Shown piece after piece: positions 53,308 to 64,000 of a DNA stretch of 64,000 nt. The stretch is from assembly GCA_963728195.1 (NCBI GenBank), contig CAVSIX010000015.1, positions 61,502-125,501 of the forward strand, read 5' to 3'. How positions within the stretch are numbered: position 1 is the first letter of the stretch; every line of letters starts with the position of its first letter. Under the pieces are notes generated by a model. It ran no database searches. It worked only from the letters and a program-made list of their open reading frames with translations, and had not been told where the DNA came from. This stretch comes from Sva-07 sp963728195. GTDB taxonomy: Bacteria > Actinomycetota > Acidimicrobiia > Acidimicrobiales > Ilumatobacteraceae. The translations under genes were made by a program, and so were the position numbers.

Positions 53308-54102
53308 TCATCGGGCGGTCCAGCCGCCGTCGACGATGACGCTCTGGCCGGTCAGGAACGCACCCGCGGGCGACGCCAGCAGGAGCAACGCCCCGTCGAG
53401 TTCGTGCAGCTCTCCCATGCGTGGGATCGGCGAATTCGCCTCGATGAAGCGGCGGCTGCCCTCGTCGGTGTCCATGCCCTCGGTCATCTCCGTCGGGAAC
53501 CAGCCCGGACACAGCGCATTCACACGGATGCCCTTGCGCGCCCACTGCAACGCCAACTCCCTCGTCAGGTTGACGACCGCACCCTTGCTCGCGCAGTAGT
53601 GGGCCTGCTTGACCGGGGTCGAGCCGACGTGGCCGAGCATCGAGGCAACGTTGACGATCGCCCCGGAGCCGCTCGCGATCATCGACGGCGCACAGAGCTT
53701 CGACAGGTGCCACAGCGCCGTCACGTTGACCTCCATCGAGGTCCGGAACCGGTCGAGCTCCTCGTGCTCGACGGCGACCGACCCGCCGACGCCGGCGTTG
53801 TTGACCAACACGTCCACCCGGCCGAACCGATCGAGCACGTCGGCGATGAAACGCTCACGATCGGCGTCGTCGGCCAGGTCGGCGACGCTCACGTGTGCGC
53901 CGGGCAGCTCGGCGCCCAGCGCTTCGAGCCGGTCGGCTCGCCGGGCCGTCAACACGACGCTGGCACCGACGGCGTGGAGCACCCTGGCGAAGTGGGCGCC
54001 GAGTCCCGAGGAGGCGCCGGTGACGATCGTGATCTGATCGTCGAGACGGAACCGGTCGAGTGGCGACGGGTCGGAAGCGATGGCGGGCGCACTGGTCGAC
54101 AT
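53308..54102 (-). CDS. Short-chain dehydrogenase/reductase (SDR)
   Basis: 264 residues from MSTSAPAIASDPSPLD. Classical SDR: ITIVTGASSGLGAHFARVL (nucleotide motif TGxxxGxG), VNNAGVGGS (NNAG), catalytic Ser in VASMLGHVG, YCASKGAVVNLTREL (YxxxK) and CPGWFPTEMTEGM. TAGGGT 8 nt upstream of the ATG supports the start. The Arg in TARRADRLEAL favours NADP(H). Substrate unknown. Confidence 0.88.
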   Translation of the reverse strand: MSTSAPAIASDPSPLDRFRLDDQITIVTGASSGLGAHFARVLHAVGASVVLTARRADRLEALGAELPGAHVSVADLADDADRERFIADVLDRFGRVDVLVNNAGVGGSVAVEHEELDRFRTSMEVNVTALWHLSKLCAPSMIASGSGAIVNVASMLGHVGSTPVKQAHYCASKGAVVNLTRELALQWARKGIRVNALCPGWFPTEMTEGMDTDEGSRRFIEANSPIPRMGELHELDGALLLLASPAGAFLTGQSVIVDGGWTAR

Positions 54103-54110
54103 GGTCGGCG

Positions 54111-54116
54111 ACCCTA
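54111..54116 (-). promoter_or_regulatory. -10 element (TAGGGT) for 54102
   Basis: TAGGGT, 8 nt before the ATG at 54102. Confidence 0.45.
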
Positions 54117-54256
54117 GAGTCCGCGTTGCCTTCCGGTCATCGTCTCGTCACGTCCCCGTCATCTGCGACCGCGCGATCCGGTGACGATCACGTCGGTTTC
54201 GTGACAACTTCGCATCGAGGTATCGACCTGCGAGACGAGGGGGAAGAGCCCCGTGT

Positions 54257-54508
54257 ATGAACGAGGACGTGGAACTCAGCCGACACACCTGGACTGCCGC
54301 CATCAGGCTCGCCGTCGTGATCTCGATCGTCGCCGGACTGGGTGCCGTCCTGGCATCGACGGCCGGCGACATCCCGCAGGTCGCCATCGTGCTGCCCGTG
54401 ATCATCGTGGCCTTCTGTGCGAGTTGGGTCCAGACCGACCGTGTACAACGCGACCACACTCCGGTCCACCTGCACGTGCGCGAAGCCGGCCGACCCGTCG
54501 CCTCCTGA
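54257..54508 (+). CDS. Small two-helix membrane protein
   Basis: 83 residues. Two hydrophobic segments (LAVVISIVAGLGAVLA, ~18-34; VAIVLPVIIVAFCASWV, ~42-58) with charged ends, so both termini are probably cytoplasmic. GAGGGGGAAG occurs ~12 nt upstream, a weak Shine-Dalgarno match. No family recognised. The gap to the SDR gene is divergent (154 nt). Confidence 0.55.
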   Translation: MNEDVELSRHTWTAAIRLAVVISIVAGLGAVLASTAGDIPQVAIVLPVIIVAFCASWVQTDRVQRDHTPVHLHVREAGRPVAS

Positions 54509-54577
54509 GCACCGCCACCACCGGTCGACGTCGGCCACGGCTGACGCATGCCGGAGCGGCTGTGGCACGATCGTCCG

Positions 54578-55501
54578 ATGAGCGATCAGCCGCCATCCGA
54601 GAAGGTCCGCATCGGATTCGGCCTCGGCACCTCGACCACGCTGCACGGCCCGGCGTACGGCACCGTCGTCGATGCGCTGGAATCGCTCGGCTTCGACTCG
54701 CTCTGGCTGTCCGAGCGCATCAGCGGCCCGGCGCCCGATCCACTGGTCGCCATGGCGTACGGCGCCGGACGGACGGAACGGCTGAAGTTCGGGATGTCGG
54801 TGATGGTGCTTCCGGGCCGCAACCCGGTGGTGCTGGCCAAGGAACTCGCCACGTTGGCGAGCATGTCGGGCGGACGGCTCCTGCCGGCATTCGGCCTCGG
54901 CGCCGTCGATCCGGTCGAACAGCAGGCGTTCGGGGTGCAGCGCGGCGAACGAGCCAAGCTCTTCGACGAGATGCTGACCGTGATGCGGCACTGCTGGACC
55001 GGCTCGACGTTCAGCCACCATGGTGATCGCTACGACTACGACGACGTTCGGGTGCTGCCGGCCGCGACGAAGATGGAGGTGTGGCTGGGTGGGATCGCAC
55101 CCTCGGAGCTGCGCCGGGTCGGCAGGATGGCCGACGGGTGGCTCCCGTCGTTCGTGACCCCCTCCGACGCCGCGGCGGGACGAACCGTGATCGAGGAGGT
55201 CTGCGCCGAACACGACCGCCAGATCGAACCCGACCACTTCGGCGCACTCGTGCCCTACGCATTCGGGCCGATCCCCGACCGGTTGCTGAAACTGCTCGCC
55301 AAGCGTCGCCCCGACCTCGACGACCCCGGCGAACTCGTGCCCACCTCGTGGGAGGACCTGACGGCACTGATCCGCCGGTTCATCGACGTCGGCACGTCGA
55401 AGTTCGTCGTGTTGCCCCTCGCCGAGCCCGACGGCACCGACGGGTGGACCATGCATCTCGCCGAGGCCGCCGACGTCCTGCTGCCGCTCGAGACGAGGTG
55501 A
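54578..55501 (+). CDS. LLM-class F420-dependent oxidoreductase
   Basis: 307 residues from an ATG at 54578; an ATG 30 nt upstream is possible. Barrel motifs: RIGFGLGTSTTLHG, LGFDSLWLSERIS, LKFGMSVMVLPGRNP, LLPAFGLGAVDPVEQQAFGV and PAATKMEVWLGGIAPSELRRVGRMADGWLP. SFVTPSDAAAGRTVIEEV is typical of the actinobacterial TIGR-type F420 subfamilies. The stop TGA overlaps an upstream GTG of the thioesterase gene. Cofactor F420 over FMN is by family resemblance. Confidence 0.82.
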   Translation: MSDQPPSEKVRIGFGLGTSTTLHGPAYGTVVDALESLGFDSLWLSERISGPAPDPLVAMAYGAGRTERLKFGMSVMVLPGRNPVVLAKELATLASMSGGRLLPAFGLGAVDPVEQQAFGVQRGERAKLFDEMLTVMRHCWTGSTFSHHGDRYDYDDVRVLPAATKMEVWLGGIAPSELRRVGRMADGWLPSFVTPSDAAAGRTVIEEVCAEHDRQIEPDHFGALVPYAFGPIPDRLLKLLAKRRPDLDDPGELVPTSWEDLTALIRRFIDVGTSKFVVLPLAEPDGTDGWTMHLAEAADVLLPLETR

Positions 55502-55506
55502 AGGTG

Positions 55507-56331
55507 GTGAGCGACGGGGCCACGACACTGTTCGAATCCGATGGAGCGAACCGATGGACGCCGACCGAACTGGCGCGGGGTCCGTGGGATCCCCGGGCGT
55601 GCCACGGCGGCCCCGTCAGTGCGCTGATCGCACGGGCGGTCGAACACACCGATCCCGACGCTCCGGTCGACTGGCAGATCGCACGATTGACGATCGAACT
55701 GACCCGTCCCGTCCCGGTCGGGTCGCCGCTCACGGTGTCGACCGAGGTCGAACGCGACGGACGCAAGGTGTCACTCGTCGCTGTCCGCCTGCTCGACGGC
55801 GACACCGAAGTCGCCCGGGCACGGAGTCTGAGGATCCGCGCCAAAGCACTTGCGCTGCCCGATGACGTCGTGCAACCGCAGCCCGATCCGCCCGGTGCGT
55901 GGAGCGACGGGGTGGCACAGAAGGTGACGTGGGCGGTCGACGACCACGTCGCTTTTCATCGCGACGCTTGCGAGCACCGCTTCACCGAGGGCTCGTGGGA
56001 TGCCTCGGGGCCCGTGGCCGTGTGGATCCGCCTGCGCGTGCCGGTCGTGCCCGGCGAGGAACCATCGGGAGTCCAGCGAGCGGCCGCCGCCGCGGACTTC
56101 GGCAACGGGGTGAGCGGCGGGTTGCCGTTCGACCGGTTCACGTTCATCAATCCCGATCTGACCATGCACCTGCTGAGGGCGCCGGTGGGCGAATGGATCG
56201 GCATGCGCTCGGCGTCGTACTACGGCACCGCCAGCGCATCGTCGGGCGCAGGGTTCGCCGAATCGGCACTGTTCGACGCCGACGGTCGCGTCGGTCGCAG
56301 CGTCCAGAGCCTCATCCTCGACGACCGCTGA
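55507..56331 (+). CDS. Acyl-CoA thioesterase, double hot-dog fold
   Basis: 274 residues from a GTG at 55507 with GAGGTGA 5 nt upstream; a GTG at 55498 overlaps the LLM stop by 4 nt and could also serve. Motifs WDPRACHGGPVSALIARAVEH (first hot dog), DDHVAFHRDACEHRFTEGSW, AAADFGNGVSGGLPFDRFTFINPDLTMHLLRAP (second). The family resembles TesB/acyl-CoA thioesterase II with divergent second domain. It would release fatty acid or beta-oxidation intermediates from CoA. Coupled to the upstream F420 enzyme. Confidence 0.85.
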   Translation: MSDGATTLFESDGANRWTPTELARGPWDPRACHGGPVSALIARAVEHTDPDAPVDWQIARLTIELTRPVPVGSPLTVSTEVERDGRKVSLVAVRLLDGDTEVARARSLRIRAKALALPDDVVQPQPDPPGAWSDGVAQKVTWAVDDHVAFHRDACEHRFTEGSWDASGPVAVWIRLRVPVVPGEEPSGVQRAAAAADFGNGVSGGLPFDRFTFINPDLTMHLLRAPVGEWIGMRSASYYGTASASSGAGFAESALFDADGRVGRSVQSLILDDR

Positions 56332-56396
56332 AACAAGGCCGATGCCTCGGCACGAATCGCTGGGAACCAGCTGTCGCCGCGTGACGTCCAACACAC

Positions 56397-58505
56397 ATGA
56401 TGCGTGAACGGCTCGTCCCACTTGTACTGGTCGCCACGTCGCTGCTGGTTGCGGCCTCCTGCACCACCGATGATTCGAGCAGCAGCGTTTCCACGAGCGT
56501 TTCGACCGCGACGGTGCCGGCCACGTCGGACGACGTGTCGTCGACCGCACCGGATGACACCACGACGACGTCGACTGCGGCGCCGGGGCCACACGGCTTC
56601 GCCTCGGCGAATCTCGAGTTCTTCGGCGACTGCGCTGCGTTGCTCGGCTACATGCAGACCGAGGCCGCCGAACGTGTGACGGCGTGGGGACTGGGTGGCG
56701 GCAACGTCTACTACGGCGGCGGCCCGGTCATGGAGGGCGACATGGCAACGAGCACCGAGGGCGGTGCTGAGTCGCCCGACAGTGCACCGGCGCCGCGCGA
56801 CGCCGTCGAGGGCCAGGACTATTCGGGCACGAACACCCAGGAGGTGGGCGTCGACGAAGGTGACATCGTCGAGACCGACGGCGACCACGTGTACGTCGCC
56901 AACAGCGACGGCTTGCGCATCGTGTCGGTCGCCGACGCCACCGTCGTCGCCGAGCCCGAGCTCCCGCAGGGTTCACACCAGTTGCTGCTCGACGGCGCCC
57001 GCCTCGTCGTGGTCACGTCGAGTTGGAGCGGGGCGCCCGACACGATCGTGTCGCTGTTCGACGTCAGCGACCCGACGAACCCCGACCTGCTGCGCCGATC
57101 CCACCTGGAGGGTGGCGTGGTCGCCACCCGGTCGGCCGACGGCGTGGCCCGACTCGTGATCACGACGTCGTTCGATCAGCGGCTCCCCTTCGTGCAGCCG
57201 AACCAGTTCGGCCTCGACGAGGACAGCGCACTCGCGCAGAACAAGGAGATCATCGCGGAGTCGACGGTCGAGGACTGGTTGCCACGCTGGTTCGACGAGG
57301 ACGCCGAGGGCGGCTTCGGGCCGATGTCGCAGGTGCTGCCGTGTGAGAACGTCGCTGCACCCCCGGACTTCGCCGGGCTCGGACTCACCTGGATCGGATC
57401 GATCGACGTCAACGGCGACGGCTCCCCGATCGGGTCGGCCGGCATCGTGTCGACCGGCGACACGGTCTACGCCTCGAGCGACAATCTGTACGTCGCCACA
57501 CAGAACTGGCAGTGGCGCTGGGGCGGGCCGGTGCCGCTCGACGCCGAGGCGACGTCGCCGGCCCCCGACGAGAATCCCGCTCCCCCGCCCACGTTGATCC
57601 ACCAGTTCCGTCTCGACGACGGTACGGCCGCCAGCTACGTCGCATCCGGCCAGGTGGAGGGCCGGCTGCTCGACCAGTTCTCGATGAGTGAGTTCAACGG
57701 CGACCTTCGTGTGGCGACGACCACCGACGACCAGGGCGGCTTCGGCGAGCAGAGCGAGTCGACCGTCTACGTCCTTCGACCGGACGGCGACCAGTTGCAG
57801 CAGATCTCCTCGGTCGGCGGTCTCGGCAAGGACGAGCAGATCTACGCCGTCCGGTTCATCGGCGACCTCGCCTACGTGGTCACGTTCCGGCAGATCGATC
57901 CGCTGTACGTGATCGACCTCAGCGATCCGGCCGATCCGGTGCAAGCAGGCGAACTGAAGATTCCCGGTTACTCGGCGTACCTCCACCCGGTCGGTGACGG
58001 CCTGCTGTTGGGCGTGGGCCAGGACGCCACCGACACCGGCCGGACCACCGGTACGCAGCTCAGCCTGTTCGACGTGAGCGATCCGGCAGATCCGCAGCGC
58101 ATCAGCACCCTGCCGATCGGCGGCTACAGCGAGGTCGAGTGGGACCACAAGGCGTTCCTGTTCTGGCCCGAGGACGGCACGATCGTCCTGCCGGTGTCGC
58201 CCGGCTGGAACGACTGCGGACCCGACGAGGACTGCCTGGCGAAGAGTCTCGTCGGCGCCGGTGGTGGCGCAATCGTCGCCGAACTCGACGGCCGCGAACT
58301 GGTCGCTCGTGGCACGATCAGCCATTCGAGCCCGAGCCGTTCGGGGTGCTGGAACCCGCTGCAGCGCTCGATCGTCATCGGCGACGAGCTGGTGACCGTC
58401 GGCCTCGACCGGATGAAGTTCTCCGACCGCCAGACCCTCGAGCCCCGCGACTCGGTCAGCTGGGGCGACCCCGAACAGTACGGCTGCTACTGGTACGTCG
58501 ACTGA
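56397..58505 (+). CDS. Beta-propeller domain lipoprotein
   Basis: 702 residues. Lipoprotein signal VPLVLVATSLLVAASC, followed by a Ser/Thr-rich linker to ~65. The rest fits the actinobacterial/archaeal beta-propeller family: GTNTQEVGVDEGDIVETDGDHVYVAN, repeated VSLFDVSDPTNP / LYVIDLSDPADP / LSLFDVSDPADP blades, and HKAFLFWPEDGTIVLPV. The DIVETDG block is the family start signature. A disulfide-rich C-terminus (NDCGPDEDC, SGCW, YGCYWY) suggests an extracellular location. Function unknown; surface adhesion or signalling is inferred. Confidence 0.85.
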   Translation: MMRERLVPLVLVATSLLVAASCTTDDSSSSVSTSVSTATVPATSDDVSSTAPDDTTTTSTAAPGPHGFASANLEFFGDCAALLGYMQTEAAERVTAWGLGGGNVYYGGGPVMEGDMATSTEGGAESPDSAPAPRDAVEGQDYSGTNTQEVGVDEGDIVETDGDHVYVANSDGLRIVSVADATVVAEPELPQGSHQLLLDGARLVVVTSSWSGAPDTIVSLFDVSDPTNPDLLRRSHLEGGVVATRSADGVARLVITTSFDQRLPFVQPNQFGLDEDSALAQNKEIIAESTVEDWLPRWFDEDAEGGFGPMSQVLPCENVAAPPDFAGLGLTWIGSIDVNGDGSPIGSAGIVSTGDTVYASSDNLYVATQNWQWRWGGPVPLDAEATSPAPDENPAPPPTLIHQFRLDDGTAASYVASGQVEGRLLDQFSMSEFNGDLRVATTTDDQGGFGEQSESTVYVLRPDGDQLQQISSVGGLGKDEQIYAVRFIGDLAYVVTFRQIDPLYVIDLSDPADPVQAGELKIPGYSAYLHPVGDGLLLGVGQDATDTGRTTGTQLSLFDVSDPADPQRISTLPIGGYSEVEWDHKAFLFWPEDGTIVLPVSPGWNDCGPDEDCLAKSLVGAGGGAIVAELDGRELVARGTISHSSPSRSGCWNPLQRSIVIGDELVTVGLDRMKFSDRQTLEPRDSVSWGDPEQYGCYWYVD

Positions 58506-58507
58506 CC

Positions 58508-58538
58508 GTTACACCAGGGGTCAGACCCCTGGTGTAAC
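58508..58538. repeat. 31-bp palindrome, family A, copy 8
   Basis: The most symmetric copy: GTTACACC and GGTGTAAC arms with AGGGGTCAGACCCCT between. Sits exactly between two convergent stop codons (58505 and 58541). Confidence 0.88.
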
Positions 58539-58540
58539 GG

Positions 58541-61261
58541 TCACGGTGGGGTGACGGAACCACCGGCATGCTGTCGCAGGAAATTCACGTCGAAGTCGGT
58601 CGACGGGTACTTGAGTGTGCGATACGAGTTGCCGCCACCGGGAAGGCGGATCGACATCAGGGTGGCGCCACTGGGTGACAGCTCCTCGATGAGCGGCTGC
58701 AGCCCCGCTCCCCAGTTGACGAGCACCGAGTCGCCGGTCTGCTGCACGCTGCCGAGCGTGTCACCGGTGAACGGTGCGGCGTTGCGAAACTCCCACAACA
58801 ACGTGGCAGTGCCGGCGCCCACGTCGATCCGGTAGGCAATTGCACGGGACGGCTCGAAAGCCTCGCCCGGCTTTCTCGCCCGGTTGTCGAACATCGTCAG
58901 TACGTCGCCGTTCAAACGAGCGTCGTGCGGGCGCTTCGGACCACCGTACGGATCACCGATGATCGTGAGTTCCTTGGCACCCGCGTCGGTCGATGTCGGC
59001 GTGCCCAGTGTCCACAGGACGTTGCCGCTCGGATGATGAACCCGGAACACACCGTCCATGTGGCGAGCCGTGACGACGTAGTCGCCGTCGGGTTCACGGT
59101 CGATCGCGTTGATGTGGAACACGTCCCAGGCATCGGGGAATCCGGAAACACCGGCCGGTGGCGGCCGCGTGCCATCGAAGTTCAGCGGGAATGTGGAGGT
59201 CGCGGGATCGAAGTGCTCGCGCATGCTCCATGTCCACGGGGCGCCGTTGCGACCCACCTCCTGGATCACCCCGTCGGCGATCGTGTCCGATGAAGTTCCT
59301 CCCGGCATCGCCGAGAGGTCCACTCCGCCAACGATCGGATAGCTGACCAGCGCCCGTCCGTTCGTGACACCGGGAAGCTCGACGTAGTCGTGATGATCGG
59401 TCGGCAGGTTGATCGGATCAGCGGTCCGATGCACGGCCGTCGGCGAGGCAGGCGTGCCGCCTTGCAGGTTGCTCACCCAGTAGCCCTGGTTCGGGTCGAT
59501 GCCGAACGGCCCGCCCGACGGCGTGAACGCCAACCGGCCGTCGGTCAACCGCTTGAGATCCATCATCGGCGACGGGGTCTTCTTGTACCAGACCGGGGCG
59601 CCGAAGTGGTCGAGGATCAACAGGTACGGGCCCACCCTCGGATCCGGACTCACGAAGCCCGAGGTCGTCAGGTACCAGCCGGGCGACGGGTTGCCGGGCC
59701 GGCGCACGTCGAAGCGCGGGAAGTCGGTCGGCACGCAGCGGAAGTGAAAGTCACGCCCGACGCCCTGGCGAGTCGTCGACACGACCACGGGCTGATCGGT
59801 GCGCAACGGGAACACGACCGATCCGGTTCCGACCGGGTTCGCGGGGCCCCCAGCGACCGACAGGGTGGCCGACGTGAACGGCAGGACGTCGAGGCTCACG
59901 GCGACGTTCGACGAACCGGTTCCTGCGCCGCACTCGACGACGTAGTCGGTTGCCGCGGGGTCGAACGGCGGCCACGTCGGCTTGTCGAACGACAGACGTT
60001 CGAACGGCGAGCCCGGCGGCGCCGTCATCACGGCGAACACGTCGACGATCACGTTCGTCTGCACCGACGAGACGATGCAGACCTGACGGTCCGCCCCGAG
60101 CTCGATCGTTGCGAGATTCGTCGCCGCCTCCCCTGCGACGTAGTTGAGCGTCGACACCTCCGGCACGGCGCCTCCGCACGGATACGTGGTGAGAAACCCG
60201 GCACCGGCCGCATCGGTCGACACGAAGTTCAACATCACCGCCGACGCATCGGCGGCATCCGGAAGGCCGGCCACCGGATCGAAGGAACGGACCTCACCAG
60301 CAGCGAGCGGCAGCAACGGACCGCCGATCCCGTTGCGGCTGTCGACGACACGACGTCCCGCCGTCGGCTCGACGACTGCCGTCGGTCCGAACGCCGGGGC
60401 CGGCGCGTAGTAGCCGGTGACGTCGACGATGACGTGCACCGTCGTGTCGGCCATGACGCACAGCGTGTTCCCGAGCCCCAGCCCGACGATCGCTCCGGCC
60501 GCGCGAGCCTCGCCCGCACGGAAGTTCACGTTCGAGGCGTTCGGAGCCGGTTGGCCACACGGGAACGCTGTCATGTATCCCGGACGCAGCCCGTCGGTGG
60601 CGGTCAGATTGACGACCGCAGCCGCGGAACCCGCAGGGATGACCGAGGTCGGGATCTTCACCTCGCGCACACGGAACCGTGTCAATGAGGTGAACCCGGG
60701 ACGCCGGCTGTCGTAGACCCGCTGCGGGGCAATCGAACCGAATCGGTTCGGCCCGTCGGACCACCAGCCGCTCAGATCGATGATCAGGTCCGACCGGCCG
60801 TGGCTGAAGATGCAGATCTGGCGGTTCGCGTCCGGGATCGCCACCACCAGGTTCGGCGTGGCGAAGCCCACACGGGCGTTGAGGTTCGACGTCTCCGGCC
60901 GACCAGCCGCACACGGATAGACGGTGAAGTAGTCGGCCTCGCTGTTGACCGCCGTCATCGAGAACGCCACCGCCTGGGCGCCCGACGGAATGTCGCTGCC
61001 CACGTTCACGATCATGGTGCAGCCGCGGTCGATCGGCGTACCGACGCCACCGATGTTGTTGCGGGTGTCCACGAGCCGCACCGGATTGATCGGCGTGTAG
61101 CTCAACAGCGGTGAGGTCGTGGCGGCACCACCCCCCGGCTGGGGTGCACAGGTGACCGTTGCCGAGGCCGCCTCGGCGCGAGGCGGTGGTACGACGTCGA
61201 CCACACCGCCGACCGCAATGGAGCCGGCAACCAACAACAGCGACACGACCAAGCGCTTCAT
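58541..61261 (-). CDS. Secreted arylsulfotransferase-like protein with three N-terminal surface modules
   Basis: 906 residues from an ATG at 61261; TACCTT 10 nt upstream is a plausible -10, and a TTG at 61273 is an alternative. Signal peptide LVVSLLLVAGSIAVGG. Residues ~50-410 hold three ~120-residue modules, each starting YDSR/VDSRN/VDTRN and ending in a beta strand like LIIDLSGWW, VIVDVTGYY or VIVDVFAVM. The C-terminal ~430 residues resemble arylsulfotransferase (ASST) propellers: PYLLILDHFGAPVWYKK, DHHDYVELPG, DAWDVFHINAIDREPDGDYVVTARHMDGV and LWTLG. Catalytic His may be in DVFHIN. Outside the cell; sulfate transfer is not proven. Confidence 0.78.
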   Translation of the reverse strand: MKRLVVSLLLVAGSIAVGGVVDVVPPPRAEAASATVTCAPQPGGGAATTSPLLSYTPINPVRLVDTRNNIGGVGTPIDRGCTMIVNVGSDIPSGAQAVAFSMTAVNSEADYFTVYPCAAGRPETSNLNARVGFATPNLVVAIPDANRQICIFSHGRSDLIIDLSGWWSDGPNRFGSIAPQRVYDSRRPGFTSLTRFRVREVKIPTSVIPAGSAAAVVNLTATDGLRPGYMTAFPCGQPAPNASNVNFRAGEARAAGAIVGLGLGNTLCVMADTTVHVIVDVTGYYAPAPAFGPTAVVEPTAGRRVVDSRNGIGGPLLPLAAGEVRSFDPVAGLPDAADASAVMLNFVSTDAAGAGFLTTYPCGGAVPEVSTLNYVAGEAATNLATIELGADRQVCIVSSVQTNVIVDVFAVMTAPPGSPFERLSFDKPTWPPFDPAATDYVVECGAGTGSSNVAVSLDVLPFTSATLSVAGGPANPVGTGSVVFPLRTDQPVVVSTTRQGVGRDFHFRCVPTDFPRFDVRRPGNPSPGWYLTTSGFVSPDPRVGPYLLILDHFGAPVWYKKTPSPMMDLKRLTDGRLAFTPSGGPFGIDPNQGYWVSNLQGGTPASPTAVHRTADPINLPTDHHDYVELPGVTNGRALVSYPIVGGVDLSAMPGGTSSDTIADGVIQEVGRNGAPWTWSMREHFDPATSTFPLNFDGTRPPPAGVSGFPDAWDVFHINAIDREPDGDYVVTARHMDGVFRVHHPSGNVLWTLGTPTSTDAGAKELTIIGDPYGGPKRPHDARLNGDVLTMFDNRARKPGEAFEPSRAIAYRIDVGAGTATLLWEFRNAAPFTGDTLGSVQQTGDSVLVNWGAGLQPLIEELSPSGATLMSIRLPGGGNSYRTLKYPSTDFDVNFLRQHAGGSVTPP

Positions 61262-61301
61262 CGAAATGGGCAAGGTAGTCGCGTCAGTGACGGTGACAAT
61301 G

Positions 61302-62996
<1,695 letters not shown>

Positions 62997-63066
62997 GACG
63001 CAAACCAGTATGGACGGCGTCGCTTCGATCGCCGCAGAACATTCGGTGCCCGACTAGAACGGCACC

Positions 63067-63792
63067 ATGACACCGCTCGACATCGTGCAGCAGACCTCAC
63101 CCCTCGTGAACGAGGCCGGCAACCGTTTCTACTTCGACCCCGACACCCTCGCCAGGGGCAAGGAACTCGGCCTCGACGGGTTCCGCTTCTACTTCCTCGG
63201 CCGCGGCGGCGTGCTCGGCGACGTCGAACCGGCGGTGGTGGTCGCTGCGTTCGGATACTTCGCCCCGGGCGTGGTCGAGGTGATCTGGGATTCGGCGAAG
63301 CAGATCATGTCGCCGCGCGAGGCTGCCCGGGAGTACCTGGCGTGCGCCACCCGGTTCGGTACCGCCCACCTCGACGGCGTGGAGGGCCTCGACGCGTTCA
63401 ACGACGCCGCCGAGACGATCATCGACTCCGCCGACCGCTCGGCGCTGCCGTTGTTCGCAGGTGTGGCCGCTGAGCCGCTGCCCGACGACGCAGCCGGCCG
63501 CGCCTACCGCAACATCTGCACACTGCGCGAGCTGCGCGGCGGCATGCACCTGCTGGCGGTCGTGGCCACCGGCGTCTCACCGATGGTCGCCCATGCGATC
63601 AGGCGGCCCGACGACGTGACCTCGTTCGGGTGGGAGTCGACGCCGGAGATCACCGACGAGCATCGCGCTCAGCTCGACGTGGCCGATGCGCTGACCGATC
63701 GGCTGCTCGTGTCCTCGATCGAGGTCCTCACCGACGCTCGGCGCAACGCGTTCGTCGCCGGGGTCGATGCAATCAAGTCCCGCCTCGACTGA
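63067..63792 (+). CDS. SCO6745-like protein
   Basis: 241 residues from MTPLDIVQQTSPLVNEAGNRFYFD. Helical throughout; the pattern GNRFYFDPDTLARGKELGLDGFRFYFLGRGGVLGD and PREAAREYL, ALPLFAGVAAEPLPDDAAGRAYRN and RELRGGMHL matches the actinobacterial SCO6745 (SalK-like) family. Function unknown; some relatives are near antibiotic or regulatory loci. TAGAAC 6 nt upstream is a near match to the start-proximal -10. Divergent from glnS. Confidence 0.8.
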   Translation: MTPLDIVQQTSPLVNEAGNRFYFDPDTLARGKELGLDGFRFYFLGRGGVLGDVEPAVVVAAFGYFAPGVVEVIWDSAKQIMSPREAAREYLACATRFGTAHLDGVEGLDAFNDAAETIIDSADRSALPLFAGVAAEPLPDDAAGRAYRNICTLRELRGGMHLLAVVATGVSPMVAHAIRRPDDVTSFGWESTPEITDEHRAQLDVADALTDRLLVSSIEVLTDARRNAFVAGVDAIKSRLD

Positions 63793-63858
63793 GCGCAACC
63801 CCGCCCAGCGACGCGCCGTTCGATTTGCCACTCGGGCGCTGCGAACGCACCCGGATCC

Positions 63859-63911
63859 CGGTTCGTGTGAGCGCCGATTGCCAGCGCAGCGATGTTCGCT
63901 CACACGAGCCG
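63859..63911. repeat. Palindrome, family D/E type
   Basis: Arms CGGTTCGTGTGAGCG (63859-63873) and CGCTCACACGAGCCG (63897-63911), one mismatch, around a 23-nt centre. After the last recognised gene. No coding region is supported from 63793 to the window end. Confidence 0.65.
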
Positions 63912-64000
63912 CGACGCGGTCACGAGATGATCACGGCCAGTGTCGGCACGGCTGGAGATCCTGCCCGGTCATCGGATCTCGTCGGAGTGCGCTGCCCAGA

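Overview
The window is high-GC DNA, densely packed and almost entirely protein coding, from an actinobacterium. Gene content points to the class Acidimicrobiia, probably an Ilumatobacter-like organism: several F420-type luciferase-like oxidoreductases, a paired Get3/ArsA-type ATPase operon, class Ia nrdAB, enzymes of the ethylmalonyl-CoA pathway, many GTG starts, and many starts preceded at 6-8 nt by a TANNNT hexamer, as in actinobacterial leaderless transcripts. The taxon is inferred from gene content; no rRNA or tRNA gene was recognised.

Layout. 1-5.2 kb: a partial cysteine-rich protein, a Tat-exported surface protein broken by four frameshifts, a ferredoxin, an oligopeptidase B-type peptidase, a MauE-like membrane protein and a metallo-beta-lactamase-fold hydrolase. 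5.3-7.4 kb: a thioredoxin-fused protein followed by a UGSC-family selenoprotein read through an in-frame TGA. 7.4-10.9 kb: two CitE/malyl-CoA lyase-type enzymes, a frameshifted mutY and a MaoC dehydratase. 10.9-17.7 kb: a flippase-like membrane protein, a serine hydrolase, the ArsA-like ATPase pair, and a divergent HMG-CoA lyase/CoA-transferase pair. 17.8-21.6 kb: nrdAB behind two NrdR-type boxes. 21.6-28.3 kb: an exported peptidase, a lipoprotein, a LOG protein, a methylsuccinyl-CoA dehydrogenase-like enzyme, a HAD hydrolase and dienelactone hydrolase. 28.4-35.5 kb: a probable reductive pyrimidine (beta-alanine/beta-aminoisobutyrate) catabolic region. 35.6-43.6 kb: an AbiEi/DUF559-type nuclease gene bracketed by 52-bp palindromes, HrpB helicase, TauE-like exporter and class I fumarase. 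43.6-49.9 kb: enoyl-CoA hydratase, an F420-type enzyme, an MFS exporter, acyl-CoA synthetase, a DUF5995 protein and a second selenoprotein (SelW/Rdx type). 50-64 kb: ABC-F ATPase, SGNH lipoprotein, MscL, SDR, an LLM enzyme, thioesterase, beta-propeller lipoprotein, arylsulfotransferase-like surface protein, GlnRS and a SCO6745-like protein.

The most notable content is the pair of in-frame-TGA genes. Each TGA is followed after 10-11 nt by a 7-bp stem with a five-base loop of the form NGTGN, which fits bacterial SECIS elements. Neither gene would be called full length by ordinary annotation. The second notable feature is a set of intergenic palindrome families: eight copies of a 30-31-bp element, four of a 52-bp element, three of another 31-bp element, and a looser GTTCTCGTGAAC family. 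They lie mostly between convergent genes and sometimes in pairs. Two of the 52-bp copies bracket the AbiEi/DUF559 gene. All intergenic gaps are under 300 bases.
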